Shown here: in pieces, positions 30,398-35,067 of the stretch
How the letters are laid out: the number at the start of each line of letters is the position of its first letter
Position numbering within the stretch: position 1 is the stretch's first letter
NCBI GenBank assembly: GCA_944385465.1
Contig: CALWXH010000015.1
Span: forward strand, 1-35,067
Source: an uncultured Oscillospiraceae bacterium
GTDB taxonomy: Bacteria > Bacillota > Clostridia > Oscillospirales > Oscillospiraceae
Length of the DNA stretch: 35,067 bases
Reading direction: 5' to 3'
Position numbers and translations under genes: made by a program
The notes under the pieces: model-generated
The model's input: the letters and a program-made list of their open reading frames with translations, nothing else
Database searches by the model: none
Told to the model about the DNA's origin: nothing

Positions 30398-30998
30398 AAT
30401 GGGACGTTGTGTTCAGTTCCTCGGCCAGCCGGGCCACCTCCTCCGGGGTGTACAGGGCGTTGAGCACCACCAGCAGGGCCTTGGCCCCCAGGTGCTGGGG
30501 CAGCTCCAGCCGGCGCAGCAGGGCGGCCCGCCGGGCCGCCGCGTCCGGCGTGCCGTTGAGGCCCAGGGCGAACAGGTCCGCCGGGGTGAGCTCCCCCCGG
30601 GGGGCGGGGGAGGACTCCCCCTCCACCGTGGCCCCGGCCCGGAGCAGGGCCTGGCACAGCACGTCCGGCGGCATGCCCTCCACCCCCAGCTTGCCCTCTT
30701 TTCCCGGGGCGCGCTTGCGCCGCTCCTTGCCGTACACGTCGGGGATGTAGGCGTGCTTCACCTGGGACGGGGGGATGGCCCCCTTGAGGAAGTTGCGGAT
30801 GACGAAGCCCGCCCCGTCGGAGTCGGTGAGGACGATGAGCCCCCGCTGGGCGGCCAGCCGCCGCAGCAGGGTGAGCTGTTCCCCGTTTTTGAACACGCCG
30901 AAGCCGGAGGTCTCCAAAATGACCGCGTTCACCACCTGGGACAGGGCGTTTTTGTCGTACCGGCCCTCCACCACGATGGCCTCCCGGATTTTCAGCAT
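30396..30998 (-). CDS. rnmV: Ribonuclease M5-like, Toprim domain
   Basis: This 200-residue protein is an RNase M5-type nuclease, which in Firmicutes trims 5S rRNA precursor. The N-terminal Toprim domain has Glu11 (VVEGRYDK) and the DxD pair Asp59/Asp61 (LTDSDGAG), preceded by ILETSGFGV. The C-terminal part fits DUF4093. In Bacillus rnmV neighbours ksgA; here it follows holA and overlaps it by 7 bases, so translation is coupled. Its AAGGAGGG ribosome site lies inside holA. Some Clostridia encode Toprim-DUF4093 proteins only distantly like Bacillus RNase M5, so exact substrate is not certain. Confidence 0.85.
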   Translation of the reverse strand: MLKIREAIVVEGRYDKNALSQVVNAVILETSGFGVFKNGEQLTLLRRLAAQRGLIVLTDSDGAGFVIRNFLKGAIPPSQVKHAYIPDVYGKERRKRAPGKEGKLGVEGMPPDVLCQALLRAGATVEGESSPAPRGELTPADLFALGLNGTPDAAARRAALLRRLELPQHLGAKALLVVLNALYTPEEVARLAEELNTTSH

Positions 30999-32065
30999 GG
31001 GATGGCCCTCCTTCCCGCCGCCAGCTCCATGAGCAGGCCGGTGAGGGTCTCCCGCTCCTGGCCGTAGTTGGCCTTGAGCTGAAGGTCGGTTTGGCTGCAC
31101 CGCAGCACGGCGTGGCGGCACCAGGCCAGGGAGAAGCCCCGGGCGGCGTCCAGCAGCTTGTCGGCGGGGTAGGGGTTTTTCAGGTTCCACAGGGCCATGA
31201 AGTCCTGACGGCTCTTGCCCCGGTCCAGGTACAGCCGGGCGGTGTACAGCTGGCGGAAGTACTTGCCCATGACGGACAGGATCATGATGGGGGACTCCTG
31301 GCTGTGGAGCAGGTCGGCCAGCACGGCGGCGGCCTTGTTGAAGTTTTTCCGGGCGATGGCGTCGGTCATCTGAAAGACGATGGCGTCCATCAGGGGGATG
31401 GCCACCGCGTCGATGTCCGCCCGGGTGACCCGCTCCCCCGGGGCGTAGGCGGCGATCTTGTCGATCTCGCTGGCCAGGTTGGTCATGAGCTCCCCGCACA
31501 GGAAGGTGAGATACCGGGCGTCCTCCCCGGCGATGGTGTGGCCGGTGGCCTTGAAGTGGCGGGCGATCCAGTTGAGCAGGTCGCTCTGCTCCTGGCGGCG
31601 GAAGTCCACCGTCAGGCCGTGGGCCTTGAGGGCGGCGGCCAGCTTGGAGCGGCCGTCCGCCTTATAGGCCAGCAGGTCGTAGACAAACACCAGGCAGCAG
31701 TAGTCGGGCAGGTCGGAGAACAGCTGCGCCAGGGCCTCCCGGCCCTTTTCCCCCTGGCCGTACAGGTCGAAGTCGGTGACCAGCACCAGGGTGCGCTGGC
31801 TCATCATGGGCAGGCAGTCCACCGCCTGCTGGATCCACTCCACCGAGCAGTCCTTGCCCTGGGCGGTGTGGAGGTTGAAGTCCTCCAGCCCCTGGGGGAG
31901 GAGCAGGGCTTTGAGCTGGTTCACATAGTGGTCCCGGAGGTAGACCTCCTCCCCGTGGAAGAGGTAGAGCCGGCCGGGCTGGCCCTCCCGCAGCTGGGCC
32001 TTCAGGGTGTCCAGGCCGGAGGGGGCCTGGGCGGTCTTGGATTTGGATCTGGATCTGGGCGGCAT
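30992..32065 (-). CDS. holA: DNA polymerase III delta subunit
   Basis: This 357-residue clamp-loader subunit opens the sliding clamp during replication. It shows the family opening GRLYLFHGEEVYLRDHYVNQLKALL (residues 31-55), QAVDCLPMMSQRTLVLV, LLNWIARHFKATGHTIAGEDARYL, NLASEIDKIAAYA, and the late QLYTARLYLDRG segment. A lysine/serine-rich N-terminal extension of about 20 residues precedes the domain. It lies 28 bases after comEC, the usual Firmicutes order, but no rpsT (ribosomal S20) gene follows; rnmV does. Confidence 0.92.
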   Translation of the reverse strand: MPPRSRSKSKTAQAPSGLDTLKAQLREGQPGRLYLFHGEEVYLRDHYVNQLKALLLPQGLEDFNLHTAQGKDCSVEWIQQAVDCLPMMSQRTLVLVTDFDLYGQGEKGREALAQLFSDLPDYCCLVFVYDLLAYKADGRSKLAAALKAHGLTVDFRRQEQSDLLNWIARHFKATGHTIAGEDARYLTFLCGELMTNLASEIDKIAAYAPGERVTRADIDAVAIPLMDAIVFQMTDAIARKNFNKAAAVLADLLHSQESPIMILSVMGKYFRQLYTARLYLDRGKSRQDFMALWNLKNPYPADKLLDAARGFSLAWCRHAVLRCSQTDLQLKANYGQERETLTGLLMELAAGRRAIPC

Positions 32066-32093
32066 GGCCGCTCCCTCCTTACTGTATGGAATC

Positions 32094-34496
32094 TCAGGCG
32101 ACGGACACCTGGCCGTCCTGGACGGTGACGGTCACCGGACCGTCCTGGTCGGTGCGCCAGACTTGGGCCCCGGCCTGCTCCAGGCGCTCCAGGGTGTCCG
32201 GCGCGGGGTGGCCGTAGGAGTTGTGGCCCACCGAGATGACGGCCAGCTCCGGCCGGGTCCGGTCCAGGAACCAGGCGTCGGTGGAGCCGGCGGAGCCGTG
32301 GTGGCCCACCAGGAGCAGCTCCAGGTCAGGGATGGGCTGGTACTTGACCAGCATCCGCTCCACAAAGGCGTCGGCATCCCCGGTGACCAGGGCGTCAAAG
32401 TCCCCGGCGGAGCACAGGACAAACAGGCCCTCCTCGTTGGAGGTGCCCTGGCCCATGGGCGGGAACAGGGTGAGGGTAGCCTGCCCCAGCTTGCAGGTGA
32501 GGACCTCCTCCATCAAGGTGAGGGCGGCCCCCTCCGCCTCCGCCAGGGCCTGCAGCCGGGCGAGCTGTTCCGGGTGGGTGTCCGTCCGGGGGAGGATCAC
32601 TTCTTCGATGTCCAGGCGCTGGAACAGCTGGGCCACGCCGTTGAAGTGGTCGTCGTCCAGGTGGGTGAGCACCAGTAGGTCCAGGTCCGTCCGGCCCAGG
32701 GCGGCCAGCCGGTCGGCGGCCACATCCCCGGGGTTGTCCGAGCCGCTGCCCCCACAGTCCACCAGGGTGGACTGCCCGCCGGAGAGAAACAGGGTGGAGG
32801 CGCCCTGGCCCACGTTCAGGGCGGTGACGGTGAGATCGGCGCGCTGGACGCGCCAGGCGTTGAGCCCGATGGCGGCGGCCAGCAGCAGGGCCAGGGAGAG
32901 CACCGCCGCCCCCAGCCGCAAAAGCTTGCGACGGCCCAGGACAATGGCGGGCAGGTGGAGGTAGGCGGCGGCCAGCCACAGGGGGAACAGGGACTGGGAG
33001 GCGTCCAGACAGGCCAGGGGCCAGATGCCCAGGCGCAGCACGATCCACCGGATGTAGTGGGCCAGCAGGCCAAACACCGTCCCGGGGATGGCGGCCAGGG
33101 CGGGCAGGAAGATGCCCAGCACCCCCAGGAAGAGCCCGGCGATGGTGAGCACCGTCACCGCCCACAGGGTGAGGATGTTGGTGAGGGGCGCGATGAGGGG
33201 GATCTGCTGGAAGTAGAGGGCCAGCAGGGGTGTGGTGAACAGCATGGCCGCCAGCGAGACGCTGATGTTGGCGCTCACCCACCGGCAGAGCTGCCAGCCC
33301 AGACGGGCGGGCAGGGCCTCCCGGCCCCGGAGACGGGCGCGGAAGGGGCGCAGCAGCACGTCGTTCAGAGGGGAGGCGGCCAGCACGATGCCCGCCACCG
33401 AGCCGAAGGACAGCTGAAGGCTGATGCTGGCCGCGGCAAAGGGGTTCTGGAGGAGCAGAAGCAGCAGGGCCAGCCCCAGGGAGGTGGGCATGTCCCCCTC
33501 CCGGCGCAGCACCGGGGCGGCCAGAAGCACCGCCTGCATCACCACCGCCCGCATGGAGGAGGGGGCCGCCCCGGACATAAAGGCAAAGAAAAACAGCAGG
33601 GGGACCAGCGCCAGCACCATCTGCCGCTGTCCCCGGCACAGAAAGAGCAACACGCCCACCAGGAAGGAGATGTGCATGCCGGACACCACTACCGCGTGGA
33701 GGATGCCGGAGCGGTTCAGGGCGGAGGAGAGGGCCTCGTCCAGCCCGTCCTGGTCCCCGATGGTGACGGCGGCGGCCAGGGGCGCGGCCACCGGGTCAAA
33801 GGCGGCGGCAATGCCCTGCTTCAGATACCGGGCGCACAGGGCCGGCCAGTACTGGAAGGGGACGGCCTGGGCCAGGCGCAGCTCCAGGGGTGGGTCGTTG
33901 CAGTAGGCGATGAGGAACACGCCCTTGGCGGTGTAGTAGGTGGTCTGCTCCCCGTACATCAGCTGCGAGCCCTCCAGACGGGCCTGGGCGGTGAGCTGAT
34001 CGCCCGGCTTCAGATCGCCCCAGGACTCGTCGGCGTACACCAGTACATCCGGGGCGCGCAGGCCGCCCTCCAGGGTCATGGTCAGGGACCAGCCGCCGAT
34101 GGAGGTGGCCTCCGGGTAGGAGGTGACGGTGCCGGAGATGACCCCCTCCGTCCCGGCCAGGGCGGTGGCCGGGGCGTAGAACAGGGCGGAGTAGGCGGAA
34201 AACCAGCCAAAGGCCAGCGCCCCGCCCAGACAGGCGGCCAGCGCCCGCCGGGAGAGGGCAAACTGCCGCCGGCGACCTTTGGGCAGCAGGGACAGATCCG
34301 GGTGCTCCCCGGGCCGGGGGCGGGAGGCCCGCCACAAACAGAAAAACAGGCCGGCGGACAGCAGGGACACAAGGGCGGGGAGAGGGCCGCCCGCGCCATA
34401 GCAGGACAGCAGGCAGGCCAGGGCAAAGCCGCAGGAAAACCAGGCCAGCTTCCGCACGGGCCTCCACCCCCCATTCTCTGTTTCTGTGTGCCCCAT
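32094..34496 (-). CDS. comEC: DNA internalization competence protein ComEC/Rec2
   Basis: This 800-residue polytopic membrane protein forms the channel for single-stranded DNA uptake in natural transformation. An N-terminal part with membrane segments and a DUF4131-like OB-fold domain (about 90-215) is followed by the Competence domain (about 240-510, with LNRSGILHAVVVSGMHISFLVG) and a C-terminal metallo-beta-lactamase domain (about 555-800). That domain has TALNVGQGASTLF, THLDDDHFNG and GHHGSAGSTD, so its metal motifs look intact. It leads the operon with holA and rnmV. No good ribosome site is seen before ATG at 34496. It is full length; whether the organism is competent cannot be told from this gene alone. 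Confidence 0.93.
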   Translation of the reverse strand: MGHTETENGGWRPVRKLAWFSCGFALACLLSCYGAGGPLPALVSLLSAGLFFCLWRASRPRPGEHPDLSLLPKGRRRQFALSRRALAACLGGALAFGWFSAYSALFYAPATALAGTEGVISGTVTSYPEATSIGGWSLTMTLEGGLRAPDVLVYADESWGDLKPGDQLTAQARLEGSQLMYGEQTTYYTAKGVFLIAYCNDPPLELRLAQAVPFQYWPALCARYLKQGIAAAFDPVAAPLAAAVTIGDQDGLDEALSSALNRSGILHAVVVSGMHISFLVGVLLFLCRGQRQMVLALVPLLFFFAFMSGAAPSSMRAVVMQAVLLAAPVLRREGDMPTSLGLALLLLLLQNPFAAASISLQLSFGSVAGIVLAASPLNDVLLRPFRARLRGREALPARLGWQLCRWVSANISVSLAAMLFTTPLLALYFQQIPLIAPLTNILTLWAVTVLTIAGLFLGVLGIFLPALAAIPGTVFGLLAHYIRWIVLRLGIWPLACLDASQSLFPLWLAAAYLHLPAIVLGRRKLLRLGAAVLSLALLLAAAIGLNAWRVQRADLTVTALNVGQGASTLFLSGGQSTLVDCGGSGSDNPGDVAADRLAALGRTDLDLLVLTHLDDDHFNGVAQLFQRLDIEEVILPRTDTHPEQLARLQALAEAEGAALTLMEEVLTCKLGQATLTLFPPMGQGTSNEEGLFVLCSAGDFDALVTGDADAFVERMLVKYQPIPDLELLLVGHHGSAGSTDAWFLDRTRPELAVISVGHNSYGHPAPDTLERLEQAGAQVWRTDQDGPVTVTVQDGQVSVA

Positions 34497-34566
34497 TTTA
34501 CCATTCCGGGAGGGGGTGCGTCAATTCTTTCCTCCTGGCAGGGTTTTCGGTTTCGCCTGAGGGCGA

Positions 34567-34594
34567 GTTACTTTTGGCACGGGCCAAAAGTAAC
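34567..34594. repeat. Left bounding hairpin of the structured block
   Basis: GTTACTTTTGGC (34567-34578) and its exact complement (34583-34594) flank a 4-base loop. Confidence 0.85.
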
Positions 34595-35030
34595 CAAAAG
34601 CCCGCTTAGGGGGACAAATCCATCGGACAAAAGGCGTCCTCCAGGATTTGACCCCCTAAGAACCCCTGTTTTACGGGGGAGCAAAATCGGTGCGGTGTTT
34701 TCTTTCCGGCGTGCGTCATCGACACTCCCTGCCACGTTCGGCGGCCCCCGGCCTTTTGCCGATTTGACCTGTTCCTCCGTTCCACGCCTATGGGCGCCTA
34801 ATCTTGGTGTTCAAGCCTTTGGCCCGCATCCCTAACGGCGCACACGCCGAAGTGCCAAGCCCGACCAGGCGCCCCGGTGGGGTGGGACAGCCCAAGCATA
34901 CGCCACGCAGAAGCCCGGAGGGCGCCGGGGGAATCGGCGCAGCCGCGAGTTCAGGACGCCGGAAAGAGACGCAGGCAGGTTTACTGAACAGGGGGGTGCA
35001 TAGGGGGTTCGCCCCCTATGCGCACTCTTT

Positions 35031-35062
35031 GGGTACTTTCTCTTGCGCAAGAGAAAGTACCC
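35031..35062. repeat. Right bounding palindrome of the structured block
   Basis: A perfect 32-bp palindrome centred on GCGC with arms ending in GGGTAC/GTACCC. It resembles the left hairpin in its TACTTT word. Confidence 0.85.
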
Positions 35063-35067
35063 CGCCT

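Larger units (their letters stand above)
34497..35067. other. Gene-free block of strong inverted repeats
   Basis: No credible gene is seen. The block holds a perfect 12-bp hairpin (34567-34594), a long stem with one mismatch (34607-34621 with 34644-34658), a distant inverted pair (34701-34711 with 34957-34967), a 10-bp hairpin (34998-35007 with 35012-35021) and a perfect 32-bp palindrome (35031-35062). A 72-codon open frame (34832-35050, minus) runs through these stems and is probably not a gene. Candidate dispersed repeat or structured RNA. Confidence 0.6.

Noticed and set aside
32955..34835. Long plus-strand frame opposite comEC
   Set aside because: Gln/Gly/His-rich translation without domains; comEC is full length on the other strand.
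34832..35050. 72-codon minus-strand frame in the final block
   Set aside because: It runs through two perfect hairpins, has no clear ribosome site and an Arg/Pro-rich translation. The DNA structure explains the region better.

Overview
The window is a GC-rich (roughly two thirds G+C by eye), densely packed chromosomal segment of a low-redundancy Gram-positive anaerobe. AGGAGG-type ribosome binding sites, sigma-A promoters with 17-18 bp spacers, lipobox lipoproteins, an RNase M5 / HolA / ComEC block, a VanW protein and an XpaC-like protein all point to Clostridia. The combination best fits gut Oscillospiraceae (the Flavonifractor / Lawsonibacter / Pseudoflavonifractor group). That placement is an inference from gene content, not a database match.

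Left part (1-13.9 kb), mostly housekeeping. It holds a Pit phosphate transporter with its DUF47 partner, read leftward from a promoter surrounded by PhoP-box-like TTTAC repeats; a DUF6291 phage-type protein; a two-gene lipoprotein unit (SGNH hydrolase plus DUF4358 lipoprotein); a ThrE-type exporter followed by a YjjG-like HAD phosphatase; a divergent mtnA; an OFA-family MFS transporter; an XpaC-like membrane protein; a VanW protein with a proline-rich tail followed by a DUF2461 protein; and a small HPr-like protein.

Centre (13.9-27.3 kb), the accessory system of interest. A leftward operon runs from an NAD-type Gfo/Idh/MocA oxidoreductase through a TIM-barrel protein and a DUF6379 protein that together look like the alpha and beta subunits of a C-glycoside deglycosidase. 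It continues with a second metal-binding TIM-barrel enzyme, a second Gfo/Idh/MocA oxidoreductase and a ROK glucokinase. Upstream lies an AraC regulator fused to a catalytically dead GH39-like domain, also read leftward. Divergent from it is a rightward ribose-type ABC importer (ATPase, permease, lipoprotein binding protein), then a flavodoxin-fold FMN reductase with a C-terminal zinc ribbon. Read together: import of an intact plant glycoside, oxidation of the sugar at C3, beta-elimination of the aglycone by the alpha/beta lyase, rehydration and re-reduction of the 3-oxo sugar to glucose, phosphorylation, and possibly reduction of the freed aglycone.

Right part (27.3-34.5 kb). It holds an alpha/beta hydrolase with a small membrane protein, an EamA/DMT transporter, a 3-methyladenine DNA glycosylase, and a leftward comEC-holA-rnmV operon. 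The last 0.5 kb has no credible gene and is a block of strong inverted repeats bounded by two perfect hairpins, a candidate dispersed repeat or structured RNA.
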